64,000 nt of DNA. It comes from Pseudomonadota bacterium. GTDB taxonomy: Bacteria > Pseudomonadota > Alphaproteobacteria > Micavibrionales > CSBR16-224. The translations under genes and the position numbers were made by a program. Numbering within the stretch: position 1 is the stretch's first letter; each line of letters starts with the position of its first letter. Shown here in pieces: positions 25,561 to 34,661 of the stretch. The notes beneath the pieces are model-generated. The model searched no databases. It was given only the letters and a program-made list of their open reading frames with translations, and was not told where the DNA came from. The stretch covers positions 1,946,735-2,010,734 of the forward strand of contig CP053449.1 of assembly GCA_013285465.1 (NCBI GenBank), written 5' to 3'.

Positions 25561-26211
25561 TTACAATGTGCCGAATAAACGGTCGCCTGCATCCCCCAGA
25601 CCCGGAACGATATAGGCTTTGTCATTCAGATGATCGTCCAGCGCGGCGACATAAAGCTGCACATCGGGATGCGCTTCATGGAAGACTTTCACCCCCTCCG
25701 GCGCGGCGACCAGTGCCATAAAGCTGATATTCTCAACCGATGCACCGCGTTTCAGCAGCACATCAATCGCATGCACCGCCGAATGCCCTGTTGCCAGCAT
25801 CGGGTCAACCACCAGAAAACGGCGATCCTCCGTCGAAGGCAGTTTGACAAGATATTCCACCGGCTGTTTGGTTTCAGGATCACGGTAAAGGCCGATATGA
25901 CCGATCCGCGCAAAAGGCACCAGATCAAACAGCCCGTCCGACATGCCTAGCCCGGCCCGCAAAATCGGTACAATCGCCAGCTGTTTCCCTGACAGCACGG
26001 GCGCCTGCATTTCCGCCAGCGGTGTGGTAATCGCCTTCATTTCCGTCGGCAGATCGCGCGTCATCTCATAGCCCATCAGCATGGCGATTTCTTTGAGCAG
26101 ATCACGGAAAATCTGCACGCTGCAATCAACGCTGCGCATCAGGGTCAGCTTATGCTGTACCAGCGGATGGTCAATAACAAACAGATTGGGAAATTCAGGA
26201 AATGTTTTCAT
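25561..26211 (-). CDS. upp: Uracil phosphoribosyltransferase Upp
   Basis: Upp salvages uracil with PRPP to UMP. The 216 residues carry the family features: [12 protein letters not shown] near the N-terminus, [30 protein letters not shown], and the PRPP-binding loop [19 protein letters not shown]. The uracil site lies near the end in [26 protein letters not shown] lies at good distance before the ATG. It is a single gene on the minus strand with no pyrimidine genes next to it. Confidence 0.96.
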   Translation of the reverse strand: MKTFPEFPNLFVIDHPLVQHKLTLMRSVDCSVQIFRDLLKEIAMLMGYEMTRDLPTEMKAITTPLAEMQAPVLSGKQLAIVPILRAGLGMSDGLFDLVPFARIGHIGLYRDPETKQPVEYLVKLPSTEDRRFLVVDPMLATGHSAVHAIDVLLKRGASVENISFMALVAAPEGVKVFHEAHPDVQLYVAALDDHLNDKAYIVPGLGDAGDRLFGTL

Positions 26212-26274
26212 GGCGCAGCCCCTTTCGATTTTAGGGGCAGTATAGAGCGCGAAGCGAAAAGTGCAAGCCGCAGA

Positions 26275-27189
26275 TTAATCGAAGGTCGTCACTTCTGCGG
26301 CATATTGCTGCAACGCGCTCTGTTCTTTCCAGTTCATCACGCAGTTCCCGCCTTCATGCTGTGCCTGTTTCAAGGCGCGTTTGGCATTATTGAAGATATC
26401 ATCGATTTTGTCACCGGGAACAGGCTCTGCCACGCCGAAGGATGCGGTGACATAGCTGGGTTCGAAAGAACCGTCGAGATAGACCGGTGCTTTTGAAATC
26501 TGGTCACGAATCCTGTCCATAACCGAGCAGGCATCCAGAATATCAATATGCTTGAGGGAGAGGACGAATTCACCGCGTCCTAAATGATAAGCATCATCAA
26601 AGGAACGGATTGATTTCATCAGCATGCCGCCGACATGGGCATAGATTTCATCCATCGTCTTCCGCCCGTGCTGCTGCATCAGGGCGGGAATGGCATCAAT
26701 TTCAAGATTGCAGACGCAGAACGGGTCACCTTTACGGTCGCGGCGGTCCAGCTCACGCGCAACCTCGTTTTTCATACCGGCCACGCTGCGCAAACCTGTG
26801 GCGGGATCCAGCCCCATACTGCTGCCGGCCAGTTCCTCGCTAAGACGCCGCACCTGCTGGATATAGGCGATCAGACGGTGTTCAACCTCGTTATAGGTGT
26901 CCAGCGTCATCTGCGTGCCTTCCTGCGCCAGGCGCACGCATTTCGTGGCTTCATCGGCAAGCTCGTCATGCAGACGGTGCAATTGCGACGCCGCATTTTC
27001 ATCCATTTCACCTTTGGCGGCGGCATCAACACACCAAGCCACCAAAGCGATAGGAATTTCAAATGTTTCAGCGGGGGTATCAGCGGGGAAAAAGGCAACG
27101 CGCATCACATGACCGAACCACTCCATATGAGCTTCAATATCGGTCAGCAACATATCACTCGACAAAACAGAGGCGTATTGAAGTGCCAT
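26275..27189 (-). CDS. GGDEF-domain protein with degenerate active site
   Basis: The 304 residues have an N-terminal helical sensing region (~1-125) and a C-terminal GGDEF-type cyclase fold (~130-285). The fold is seen in DPATGLRSVAGMKNEVARELDRRDR, VCNLEIDAIPALMQQHG (metal-binding Asp present), DDAYHLGRGEFVLSLK and VTASFGVAEP. The GG[DE]EF signature reads GRGEF, so the second Gly and the first acid are replaced. No upstream RxxD inhibitory site is visible. It may be a c-di-GMP-independent regulator, a divergent cyclase, or a GTP-binding receptor; activity cannot be told from sequence. It stands alone between upp and tgt, preceded by AAAGGACAGG. Confidence 0.85.
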   Translation of the reverse strand: MALQYASVLSSDMLLTDIEAHMEWFGHVMRVAFFPADTPAETFEIPIALVAWCVDAAAKGEMDENAASQLHRLHDELADEATKCVRLAQEGTQMTLDTYNEVEHRLIAYIQQVRRLSEELAGSSMGLDPATGLRSVAGMKNEVARELDRRDRKGDPFCVCNLEIDAIPALMQQHGRKTMDEIYAHVGGMLMKSIRSFDDAYHLGRGEFVLSLKHIDILDACSVMDRIRDQISKAPVYLDGSFEPSYVTASFGVAEPVPGDKIDDIFNNAKRALKQAQHEGGNCVMNWKEQSALQQYAAEVTTFD

Positions 27190-27275
27190 TTTTCTAGAGC
27201 CTGTCCTTTGGCAATGCCATTCCTTGCGGTTTCTATACCTAACTACAGAATAGCAAGCAAATCGCTAATAACAGG

Positions 27276-28445
27276 TTAAGAAACGCACCACTCTTTTTCA
27301 ACTATCTGCAAAGAATCATTGGCAAGCGCCGTGCGCAGTTCACGCATCAGACGGTTCATGGTAAAGACGTTATGCAGGGATAAAAGCTGCATCCCCAGCA
27401 TTTCTCCGGCGCGGAACAAATGATTCAGATAGGACAGGGAATAGCTTTGACAGCACGGGCAGGCACAGTTTTCGTCCACCGGCCCGGCATCTTCTTTAAA
27501 ACGCGCATTACGCACATTGATACGTTCTTTTTCCGCGCCTTTTTTCAAGGCCCAGCCATGACGCGCCAGACGTGTCGGCGACACACAGTCAAACGTATCC
27601 ATCCCCAGCTTCACGCCTTCAAAAATATCGCGGAATCCGCCGATCCCGAGTAAATGTACCGGACGCCCTTCCGGCAAATGCGGCGTGCAGTAAGAGACCA
27701 CTTCATACATCTGTTCTTTGTGACTGCCCAGCGACCCGCCGACAGCCGTGCCGAAGAAATCGCTATTCTGCAGCCATTCGCAGCATTCCTTGCGCAAATC
27801 GGGATAGATACCGCCCTGCACGATCCCGTACATGACCTGACGCCCGTCATCCTTGCGCTTCCATTCCGCCAGTGAACGGTCACCCCAGCGCATACTCATC
27901 GCCATTGAACGTGCCGTATAATCCTTATCAACATGGAACGGCGTGCATTCATCCAGCTGCACAATCAGATCAGCCCCCAGCTTGCGCTGGATATCAATGG
28001 ATTTTTCCGGTGTCAGAAATATTTTGCGACCGTCAAGATAGGAACGGAATTCCGCACCTTCTTCGGTGATTTTCAGCACGCTTTTATTGCGTTTCTGCAA
28101 TCCGCGGCCTTTGATTTCATCCGCAACAGAACCGTGACCGAGGGAAAAAATCTGAAAACCGCCGCTATCGGTCAGCATCGGGCCGTCCCAGCCCATGAAT
28201 TTATGCAGCCCGCCCATTTTTTCAATCAGCTCAGCCCCGGGCTGAATCATCAAATGATAGGTATTGGACAGAATGATATCTGTCTGACAATCCCGCATCT
28301 GGGTCGGGGTCAGACCTTTAATGGAAGCTTTTGTACCGCAGAAAATAAAATTCGGCGTTTCGATTGCGCCGTGCGGCGTCGTCAAGACACCCAGCCTTGC
28401 ATGGCTGTCCGGCGCCTGATGCGTAATCTCGAATGCGAAAGACAT
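27276..28445 (-). CDS. tgt: Queuine tRNA-ribosyltransferase Tgt
   Basis: Tgt exchanges guanine for preQ1 at position 34 of tRNAs with GUN anticodons. The protein shows TPNFIFCGTKASIKGLTP, DSGGFQIFSLG with the catalytic-base aspartate, TAVGGSLG, and DTFDCVSPTRLARHG with the nucleophilic aspartate. The zinc site CACPCCQSYSLSYLNHLF (C-x-C-x2-C and His) is complete. ATG 28445 (389 residues) is chosen: it begins MSFAFEI and has GGGGGGA upstream. An in-frame codon 30 bases further up lacks support. The preceding gene rpmB is separated by a strong terminator, so tgt needs its own promoter. Confidence 0.95.
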   Translation of the reverse strand: MSFAFEITHQAPDSHARLGVLTTPHGAIETPNFIFCGTKASIKGLTPTQMRDCQTDIILSNTYHLMIQPGAELIEKMGGLHKFMGWDGPMLTDSGGFQIFSLGHGSVADEIKGRGLQKRNKSVLKITEEGAEFRSYLDGRKIFLTPEKSIDIQRKLGADLIVQLDECTPFHVDKDYTARSMAMSMRWGDRSLAEWKRKDDGRQVMYGIVQGGIYPDLRKECCEWLQNSDFFGTAVGGSLGSHKEQMYEVVSYCTPHLPEGRPVHLLGIGGFRDIFEGVKLGMDTFDCVSPTRLARHGWALKKGAEKERINVRNARFKEDAGPVDENCACPCCQSYSLSYLNHLFRAGEMLGMQLLSLHNVFTMNRLMRELRTALANDSLQIVEKEWCVS

Positions 28446-28469
28446 TTGAAAATCCCCCCTGATATGCCA

Positions 28470-28505
28470 AAACAAAAAGGGACGCTGATAGGCTGTCCCC
28501 TTTTG
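28470..28505 (-). terminator. Intrinsic terminator of rpmB
   Basis: On the minus strand GGGAC and GTCCC flank an 11-base loop. The stem is extended by AAAA/TTTT and followed by TTTTTGTTTT. It sits between rpmB and tgt. Confidence 0.8.
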
Positions 28506-28532
28506 AAAATCTTTTAGCTGCCGGCAGACAGT

Positions 28533-28820
28533 TTAAGCGGCGTTACGCTTTTCCAGCAATTCGCGGCGGATTTTTCTCAGTTCAGCCGGAAGTTTGCTTG
28601 CTGCCGTACCCAGAACATAAGCGTCAAAGCCGCCTTTGTGTTCAACCGTACGGATTGCCGATGTAGAAACGCGCATGCGAATCTTACGCTTCAGCGTTTC
28701 GCTGTAAAAAGACGTTTCCTGCAAATTCGGCAGAAAGCGGCGACGGGTTTTGTTATGTGCGTGGGACACATTATTTCCGCTCTGGACGCCTTTTCCTGTT
28801 ACTTTACAAAGCCGTGTCAT
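28533..28820 (-). CDS. rpmB: 50S ribosomal protein L28
   Basis: This 95-residue basic ribosomal protein begins MTRLCKVTGKGVQSGNNVSHAHNKTRR, the standard L28 start. It continues RFLPNLQETSFYSETLKRKIRMRVSTSAIRTVEHKGGFDAYVL, and the length is that of alphaproteobacterial L28. AAGAGAGAA precedes the ATG. It is transcribed alone and ends at a strong terminator. The four-cysteine zinc ribbon seen in some L28 proteins is absent here, as in many proteobacteria. Confidence 0.97.
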   Translation of the reverse strand: MTRLCKVTGKGVQSGNNVSHAHNKTRRRFLPNLQETSFYSETLKRKIRMRVSTSAIRTVEHKGGFDAYVLGTAASKLPAELRKIRRELLEKRNAA

Positions 28821-29003
28821 GGTTGTTCTCTCTTATCCAAAATTATTCTTAAATCACAGGCAAAGCCGCCTTCAGCACTGCTTTCCCTCAAATTACCTCT
28901 AACGAAGGCAGAATTTACGCAATATCCCGCCTGCTGTCAAGTCAAAAACAAAAAACGCGCGGGGAAAGCAAATCGCCTGTCCCCGCGCGCTTATGATCGG
29001 AAT

Positions 29004-29777
29004 TTACGCGGATTTCTTACCCGTTGTCGTAATTTGGTCGACACCGAATTTTTTCAGAATATCCATCGGCAACGGCAGGATGATCGTTTGCGTCTTGTCA
29101 TTGGCGATCGTCTGGAAAGCATTCAGATAACGCAGCTGCATCGCACCCGGCTCACGCGCCAGCGTGACAGAGGCTTCGACCAGCTTCTCGGCGGCTTGCG
29201 CCTCACCTTCCGCATGAATGATTTTCGCGCGACGTTCCCGCTCGGCTTCGGCCTGTTTGGCGATGGCGCGGATCATACTGACATCAATATCGACATGTTT
29301 GATTTCAACATTCGCAACTTTGATGCCCCAGGCATCGGTTTGCGTGTCCAGAATTTCACGGACATCGGAGCTAAGCTTATCACGGTTGGACAGCATATCA
29401 TCCAGATCATGCTTACCAAGAACCGCCCGCAGCGTTGTCTGGGACAATTCGCTGGTGGCGCGCATGAAATCCGCCACTTCGTTGATCGCGTTTTGCGGCG
29501 CGACAACACGGAAATAAATCACCGCATTCACTTTCACGGACACGTTATCTTTCGAGATGATATCCTGACTGGGGACGTCAATTGTGCGGACACGCGTATC
29601 CACGATGATCATTTGTTGCACGAAAGGGATCAGGATGATCAGTCCGGGGCCTTTCATTCCCGTATAGCGTCCAAGCGTATAAACAACGCCGCGTTCGTAT
29701 TCCCGAAGGATCCGGATCGCAGCCGCAAGAAAGATCAGTGTTAATAGCGCGAGAAACGCGATAATTCCGTATTGCAT
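29004..29777 (-). CDS. SPFH/Band 7 slipin family membrane protein
   Basis: The protein (257 residues from ATG 29777, with GAGGAG ten bases upstream) starts with one membrane helix, GIIAFLALLTLIFLAAAIRI. A Band 7/SPFH domain follows: REYERGVVYTLGRYTGMKGPGLIILIPFVQQ, VDTRVRTIDVPSQDIISKDNVSV. Then comes a coiled-coil region rich in Glu/Ala (AIAKQAEAERERRAKIIHAEGEAQAAEKLVEA). It is the usual partner of NfeD-type proteases, and the nfeD-like gene ends 49 bases upstream on the same strand. The pair probably forms a membrane quality-control or raft-like complex. Confidence 0.92.
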   Translation of the reverse strand: MQYGIIAFLALLTLIFLAAAIRILREYERGVVYTLGRYTGMKGPGLIILIPFVQQMIIVDTRVRTIDVPSQDIISKDNVSVKVNAVIYFRVVAPQNAINEVADFMRATSELSQTTLRAVLGKHDLDDMLSNRDKLSSDVREILDTQTDAWGIKVANVEIKHVDIDVSMIRAIAKQAEAERERRAKIIHAEGEAQAAEKLVEASVTLAREPGAMQLRYLNAFQTIANDKTQTIILPLPMDILKKFGVDQITTTGKKSA

Positions 29778-29825
29778 TCTATTCAAGCTCCTCTAAAGCG
29801 GTTTGTATTTGTTGCGTCAATATTA

Positions 29826-31370
29826 TTATTCATCATTGTCTTCCTGCGGCGCAATGATCAGTTTCAGGCCGTCGATTTTAACGATTTTTACCATGTCTCC
29901 TTTGCGGAAACTGCGGGATTCGGCGGGAACGGCCTGCCAGATTTCTCCCATGACGCGGACATCCCCGCGGCCATTCGCCCATTTCAAGACCTCACCTTTG
30001 CTGTTCAGGAGTCCTTCCTCACCGGTTGTCACCGGATTACGTTGTCCTTTCATGGCAAAGGCCAGCACCACCGTCAACAGCAGGAAACTTGCGCCTGTCG
30101 CCGTGGCGATTGTCCACCATGACAGCCCGTAGCCTGTCAGTTCCGGCTCATAGAGAATGGTCGCCCCGAGGGCAAAGGATATCGCCCCCCCTATCCCGAG
30201 CACCCCGAAGGATGGCACGAGCGCCTCTCCGGCCATAAAGCCCATCCCCAGCAGCAGCAAGGCAACACCTGCATAATTCACCGGCATCACATTCATCGCA
30301 AACAGACCCAGAACGATACAGATCACGCCGATTACGCCCGGCACAAAAGTTCCCGGATTGGCGAATTCATAGATCAACCCATAGCCGCCCAGCGTCATCA
30401 GCAAGAAAGCCACATTCGGATCGGTAATAATCATCAGAATCTGCGTGCGCCAATTGGTCTCTTTCTCGATAATTTTGGCGTTTTTCGTGCGCAGCGTGCG
30501 GTCGCCCGTATCCTGCATTTTCACGACGCGCCCGTCCATTTGCTCGACAAGGTCTTCAACATTTTCGGCAACGATCTCGATCACATTTTCTTCAATCGCT
30601 TCGCTGGCCGTCAGCGTTGCAGCCTGACGCACCGCCTTTTCCGCCCATTCCACATTACGCCCGCGCAATTCGGCAAGGCCGCGAATATAAGCCGTGGCAT
30701 CATTCATGGCTTTATGTGCCAGCGCGTCATTGCTGGATTCCTGCGGTTTTTGTGTCGGCGCGGTTTTCTTTTTAAGACCTTTTTTATCGCCGTCTTCCTG
30801 TTCCTGCGGGTTATCAACAGGCCCTTCACCTGAAATACTGATCGGCGTTGCCGCACCGATATTGGTGCCCGGTGCCATTGCCGCGACATGGCTGGAATAA
30901 AGAATATAGGTTCCGGCGCTGGCCGCATGTGAGCCCGGCGGGCTGACATAGGTCACCACCGGCACTTTCGAGCCCAGAATGGTTTGCGTGATATCGCGTG
31001 TGGAGGTCAGCAGACCGCCCGGCGTGTGCATTTCAAGAATCAATGCTTCCGCATTTGCAGCGCCGGCCTGTTCAACATTGCGTTTGATATGATCATGCAC
31101 GACAGGACCGATAATACCCGTCACTTTAATCACATAGACAAGACGTTCCCGCGCTTCACCGTCATCATAATCAGACAGCTTTTCCGACGATGCCCCGTCA
31201 ATTTTCCCCGAGCCGTCATCAACCTTTTGTTCGACTTTGATAACATTTCCGGTTTTCTTTTTGCTCTCCGCATAGGCGGGATGATCCGCCACGGTGAATG
31301 ACAAAATCATTCCGGCAAAGCCGGCCAAGAATAAAACCGCTGAAAATAAACGGAAAAATCGCGCTTTCAT
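29826..31370 (-). CDS. NfeD family membrane serine protease (ClpP-like plus NfeD domain)
   Basis: The 514 residues begin with a signal-anchor (RLFSAVLFLAGFAGMILSF). A ClpP-fold protease domain follows: VYVIKVTGIIGPVVHDHIKRN, LEMHTPGGLLTSTRDI and the catalytic serine block GSHAASAGTYIL. A linker rich in Asp, Lys and Gln interrupts it at ~residues 190-215. Four or five membrane segments follow (~residues 310-430), and an OB-like NfeD domain ends the protein (KGEVLKWANGRGDVRVMGEIWQAVP). In characterised homologues this protease cleaves slipin/stomatin near its C-terminus. The slipin gene directly downstream fits that. AGGAGGACAT precedes the ATG. Confidence 0.92.
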   Translation of the reverse strand: MKARFFRLFSAVLFLAGFAGMILSFTVADHPAYAESKKKTGNVIKVEQKVDDGSGKIDGASSEKLSDYDDGEARERLVYVIKVTGIIGPVVHDHIKRNVEQAGAANAEALILEMHTPGGLLTSTRDITQTILGSKVPVVTYVSPPGSHAASAGTYILYSSHVAAMAPGTNIGAATPISISGEGPVDNPQEQEDGDKKGLKKKTAPTQKPQESSNDALAHKAMNDATAYIRGLAELRGRNVEWAEKAVRQAATLTASEAIEENVIEIVAENVEDLVEQMDGRVVKMQDTGDRTLRTKNAKIIEKETNWRTQILMIITDPNVAFLLMTLGGYGLIYEFANPGTFVPGVIGVICIVLGLFAMNVMPVNYAGVALLLLGMGFMAGEALVPSFGVLGIGGAISFALGATILYEPELTGYGLSWWTIATATGASFLLLTVVLAFAMKGQRNPVTTGEEGLLNSKGEVLKWANGRGDVRVMGEIWQAVPAESRSFRKGDMVKIVKIDGLKLIIAPQEDNDE

Positions 31371-31454
31371 AGATGTCCTCCTATACTGACTCCGTCAGTT
31401 TACAAGAGGTACCGCAAGCTGGCAAGGCTCGCTTTCCACCCTGCAATCAAAATT

Positions 31455-32669
31455 TCAGGCCGCATTCTGGCGCGCTTCAATTTCGGCAACGACTTCCCTG
31501 AATTGCTCCAGCGCCCAGTCAACTTCTTCACGGGTGATGATCAGCGGCGGCGCAAAGCGGACAACGGTTTCATGCGTTTCTTTTGACAGGATACCGCGCT
31601 CCATCAGGCGTTCGCAAACTTCGCGCGCCGAAACGCGCTCGGGATCGAAATCAACACCGATCCACAGTCCCAGACCGCGTGCCTCGCGGATCAGGTGCGT
31701 CGAAATCTGTGCAATTTCATGCAGCATATAGGCACCGAGTTTTTGACTGTTTTCAACCAGCTTGTCTTCTTCCAGCACCGTCAGCGCCTCGGTTGCGACA
31801 GCCGCCGCCAGCGGATTGCCGCCGAAAGTCGAGCCGTGACTGCCGGGACGGAACAGCTCCATCACCTCACGTTTTGCCAGAAAGCAGGAAACCGGCATCA
31901 TGCCGCCGCCCAGCGCCTTGCCCAGCGTCAAGCCGTCGGGGAGGATGCCTTCATGTTCGAAACAGAAATTCTTTCCGGTGCGGCCCAGACCGGACTGGAT
32001 TTCATCCAGAATCAGCAACACGTTATTTTCATCACATAATTTACGCAGTGCTTTCAGATAGCCCACGGGCGGTATGCGGATACCGGCCTCGCCCTGAATG
32101 GGTTCGATCAGGATGGCGCAGGTATTTTCCGTGATGGCGGCGCGCATGGCATCAACATCGCCGTAATCGACGATTTTAAAACCGGGAGTCAGCGGGCCGA
32201 AATTCGCTTTATACTCTTCTTCCGACGAAAAGCTGATCACCGTGGTGGTGCGTCCGTGGAAATTGCCTTCGGCGACGATGATTTCCGCCTTGTCTTTTGC
32301 AATACCCTTGGATTTATAGCCCCAAAGCCGTGCGGCCTTGATCGCTGTTTCCACCGCTTCCGCGCCGGTATTCATCGGCAGCGCCATATCCATGCCGGAG
32401 ACGCGGCAGATTTTTTCCAGAAACGGTGCCAGCTTGTCCGTATGGTAGGCGCGGGAGGTAATCGCCAGCTTTGCCGCCTGATCGCAGAGCGCCTTGACCA
32501 TGCGCGGATGGGAATGACCGTGGCTGACCGCAGAATAGGCGCTCATCATATCAAGATATTTTTTGCCGCTTTCATCCCAGAGCCAGACGCCCTCGCCCTT
32601 TGTCAAAACGACGGGCAGCGGATGGTAATTATAGGCGCAAAAAAGATTTTCTTTCTCAATCGTTGTCAT
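31455..32669 (-). CDS. rocD: Ornithine aminotransferase
   Basis: Ornithine aminotransferase converts ornithine and 2-oxoglutarate to glutamate-5-semialdehyde and glutamate with PLP. The 404 residues have the class III aminotransferase features: DESGKKYLDMMSAYSAVSHGHSHP, MNTGAEAVETAIKAAR, AEGNFHGRTTTVIS, LLILDEIQSGLGRTGK and the PLP lysine in LTLGKALGGGMMPVS. GHPR-type variants and NTGAEA.E favour OAT over acetylornithine aminotransferase. Together with the arginase-like gene at 21.2 kb it would complete an arginine catabolic route, although the two are unlinked. A purine-rich ribosome binding site precedes ATG 32669. Confidence 0.9.
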   Translation of the reverse strand: MTTIEKENLFCAYNYHPLPVVLTKGEGVWLWDESGKKYLDMMSAYSAVSHGHSHPRMVKALCDQAAKLAITSRAYHTDKLAPFLEKICRVSGMDMALPMNTGAEAVETAIKAARLWGYKSKGIAKDKAEIIVAEGNFHGRTTTVISFSSEEEYKANFGPLTPGFKIVDYGDVDAMRAAITENTCAILIEPIQGEAGIRIPPVGYLKALRKLCDENNVLLILDEIQSGLGRTGKNFCFEHEGILPDGLTLGKALGGGMMPVSCFLAKREVMELFRPGSHGSTFGGNPLAAAVATEALTVLEEDKLVENSQKLGAYMLHEIAQISTHLIREARGLGLWIGVDFDPERVSAREVCERLMERGILSKETHETVVRFAPPLIITREEVDWALEQFREVVAEIEARQNAA

Positions 32670-32744
32670 GGTGCCTTATTCTCCCTATGATCGGATACGT
32701 TTACTGTTAGCCAAGACTTTTACACCAATAAGGGCAAAAAATAA

Positions 32745-33227
32745 ATGGTGAAACCGATAATATTTCTGGATCTGGACGGCGTTGTCGCCGATTTCGAGCT
32801 GCATGCGCGCACCCATGACAAATACCATCGGGATACCGGCAAGCTTGACCGCGAGGCACTGGACCACCAATGGTGGAGTACCATTCCGGTCTTTGACGGT
32901 GCGAAAGAATTCTATGCCACATTGCAGAAAATCGGCACAGTCAAATTCCTGACCGGCCCGATGCTGCATTCCGGCTGTCATTCAGGCAAAGCAGAATGGA
33001 TTCAAAGCTTTGATGATGAACGCGGCAAATGGGCGCTGCGCGATCTGATTATCTGCCCCAGCACGGACAAACATTTTCTGGCAGGCCCGAACCGCATTTT
33101 AATTGATGACCGCAAAAACAATATTGCCGATTGGCGGCTTGCGGGCGGTATTGCCATCCTGCATACGGGCGATTACGAGGCAACTTTAAACGCGGTTCAC
33201 CGTGCTTTAACAGGAGAGGCCGCATAA
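32745..33227 (+). CDS. HAD-family 5'-nucleotidase-like phosphatase
   Basis: The 160-residue protein has the HAD motifs. Motif I is IIFLDLDGVVADF, with the nucleophilic Asp in DLDG. Motif II is around KFLTGPM. Motif III/IV is FLAGPNRILIDDRKNNIADW, with the metal-binding DD. The small size and the IDDR..N...W..AGG end resemble the 5'(3')-deoxyribonucleotidase branch (NT5C type). The substrate could be a nucleotide or another small phosphate ester. It is divergent from ornithine aminotransferase and has AAGGG upstream. A GC-rich hairpin follows its stop. Confidence 0.8.
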   Translation: MVKPIIFLDLDGVVADFELHARTHDKYHRDTGKLDREALDHQWWSTIPVFDGAKEFYATLQKIGTVKFLTGPMLHSGCHSGKAEWIQSFDDERGKWALRDLIICPSTDKHFLAGPNRILIDDRKNNIADWRLAGGIAILHTGDYEATLNAVHRALTGEAA

Positions 33228-33238
33228 TTTTCATCAAA

Positions 33239-33266
33239 CCCCCTTGCGGAAAACGGGGCCTTTTTC
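33239..33266 (+). terminator. Possible terminator after the HAD gene
   Basis: CCCC and GGGG flank a short loop (CCCCCTTGCGGAAAACGGGG), followed by CCTTTTTCT. The stem is only four to five pairs. Confidence 0.35.
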
Positions 33267-33369
33267 TATCATCTAAAAGGTGACGATCACACCTATTCTT
33301 TGCGGGTTTAAAGATCATCCGCCTTAAAGACCGGCCAATGACCAATATGTGACCAACGAGGACGTTTCC

Positions 33370-33891
33370 ATGCAAAAAATTCTTTCTTTCAGCCTGTTTG
33401 CCCTCCTGCTTTTCAGCTTTGCAGGAAAAGCGCTTGCCGGTCCGGACGGCCCGCGCATGTCCAGCAAACATAATGATTGGGCGGTTTATGTGTATGAGGA
33501 TAACGGCCATAAAGTCTGTTTTATGACCTCACAGCCGACAAAATCAGCCGGAAAATACACAAAGCGCGGAGAAATTCACGCCTTTGTCACGCATTGGACG
33601 GAAGACGGCAGCAAAAACGTCTTCAATATTATCGCCGGTTACCCCATTAAAACAGGCAGCGTTGTCACCGTCACGATTGACGGCAAAAAATTCAGCCTGC
33701 CGACCATCAAAGGCGAAACCGCCTGGGCCGCCGATCAGGCCACCGATAATGCACTGGCCGATGCATTGCAGCGCGGCAGCACAATGGTTGTCAAAGGCAC
33801 ATCGCAGCGCGGCACACTGACCACAGATACCTACAGCCTGCGCGGCACAACGGCGGCCTATAAAGCCTTGAATTCCGCCTGCAATATGTAA
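33370..33891 (+). CDS. Secreted protein of the invasion-associated locus B (IalB) type
   Basis: ATG 33370 (GAGG nine bases upstream) gives 173 residues with a clear signal peptide: KILSFSLFALLLFSFAGKALA. The mature part follows the IalB-like pattern. A NDWAVYVYED..HKVCFMTSQPTKSAG start is followed by KRGEIHAFVTHW, IIAGYPIKTGS and FSLPTIKGETAWA. The end reads ALQRGSTMVVKGTSQRGTLTTDTYSLRGTTAAYKALNSAC. The two cysteines (CFM near the start, ACNM at the end) probably form a disulphide. In Bartonella IalB helps entry into red cells, but in most alphaproteobacteria the family is a periplasmic protein of unknown role. It is the first of several small genes. Confidence 0.78.
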   Translation: MQKILSFSLFALLLFSFAGKALAGPDGPRMSSKHNDWAVYVYEDNGHKVCFMTSQPTKSAGKYTKRGEIHAFVTHWTEDGSKNVFNIIAGYPIKTGSVVTVTIDGKKFSLPTIKGETAWAADQATDNALADALQRGSTMVVKGTSQRGTLTTDTYSLRGTTAAYKALNSACNM

Positions 33892-33908
33892 GCGCACGGC
33901 CACAGTTT

Positions 33909-34355
33909 ATGACCTATCTTGAAACCAGCCGTAAAATCAAAACCGCAAAAAAACTGAGCGCGGCAGCACTGAAAGTCGCCTTGACTGACCGGCTGCGCAG
34001 TGCCTTTCATGTCGAAAGCGTTTCCGGCGGCGAAGAGGTGTTTACGGTCACGGCAGGGCATAAATGTCTTATTTTAGGCGCGCCGCCTTATCATGTTTCA
34101 TTGAATATCCGCATCAAATCCGGCGCGAAAGCCGCCCGTATTCTGGTGGACGGCAAGGTCACGACCGCGGAGATTTCCAAAATTCTCTACGGGTTGGCGC
34201 TTATTTTTGCGCTGTTTATCAGTATGGCGGGAATATCGCTGTTTTTTCCGGCTATTCTGGCGCTGATTCTGTATGACAGCCGCCGTAAACGCGCCGAACC
34301 GCAGATTTATCTGGAAAAAATTCTAGAGAGTCTTGAGACCGAGTTCGGCGATTAA
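33909..34355 (+). CDS. Hypothetical membrane protein, 148 residues
   Basis: I do not recognise this protein. A soluble N-terminal domain (~95 residues) includes SGGEEVFTVTAGHKCLILG and NIRIKSGAKAARILVDGKV, probably beta-rich. A hydrophobic hairpin, ILYGLALIFALFISMAGISLFFPAILALIL, follows (~residues 97-126), then a charged tail. No convincing ribosome binding site precedes the ATG, but codon use is like that of its neighbours. It starts 17 bases after the IalB-like gene. Its 3' end overlaps the convergent DUF167 gene by 33 bases. Confidence 0.6.
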   Translation: MTYLETSRKIKTAKKLSAAALKVALTDRLRSAFHVESVSGGEEVFTVTAGHKCLILGAPPYHVSLNIRIKSGAKAARILVDGKVTTAEISKILYGLALIFALFISMAGISLFFPAILALILYDSRRKRAEPQIYLEKILESLETEFGD

Positions 34356-34646
34356 GGCTTCTGCCTCCGCCCGATCAATCCGCATAAACAGTTTTTTCAC
34401 CCGCGATGTTTCTCCCGACAATATCTCGATATCGGATTTGGCAATGCCGAAGCTTTTGGAGAGCAGTTTAATCACGGCTTTATTGGCTTTGCCGTCTTCC
34501 GGCACATCCGTCACCGCAAGTTTCAGCAGTAAATTCCCTTCCGCATCCCGCATCACGGACTGGATTTGTGTCCGCCCGGATTTCGGTGTCACGCGCAACA
34601 TAAAACGCACGCCGCCCTCGCAGCTTTCAAATAGGGGTTTTGTCAT
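34323..34646 (-). CDS. DUF167/YggU family protein
   Basis: The 107 residues show the YggU/DUF167 pattern: GVRFMLRVTPKSGRTQIQ, LLLKLAVTDVPEDGKANKAVIKLLSKSFGIAKSDIEILSGETSRVKKLFM. The DGKANKAVIKLLSK.FG..KS.I.I..G..S..K core is diagnostic. The family is small, cytoplasmic and of unknown biochemical function. It converges on, and overlaps by 33 bases, the preceding membrane protein gene. Confidence 0.9.
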   Translation of the reverse strand: MTKPLFESCEGGVRFMLRVTPKSGRTQIQSVMRDAEGNLLLKLAVTDVPEDGKANKAVIKLLSKSFGIAKSDIEILSGETSRVKKLFMRIDRAEAEALIAELGLKTL

Positions 34647-34661
34647 TTTAAGGATTCTTTT

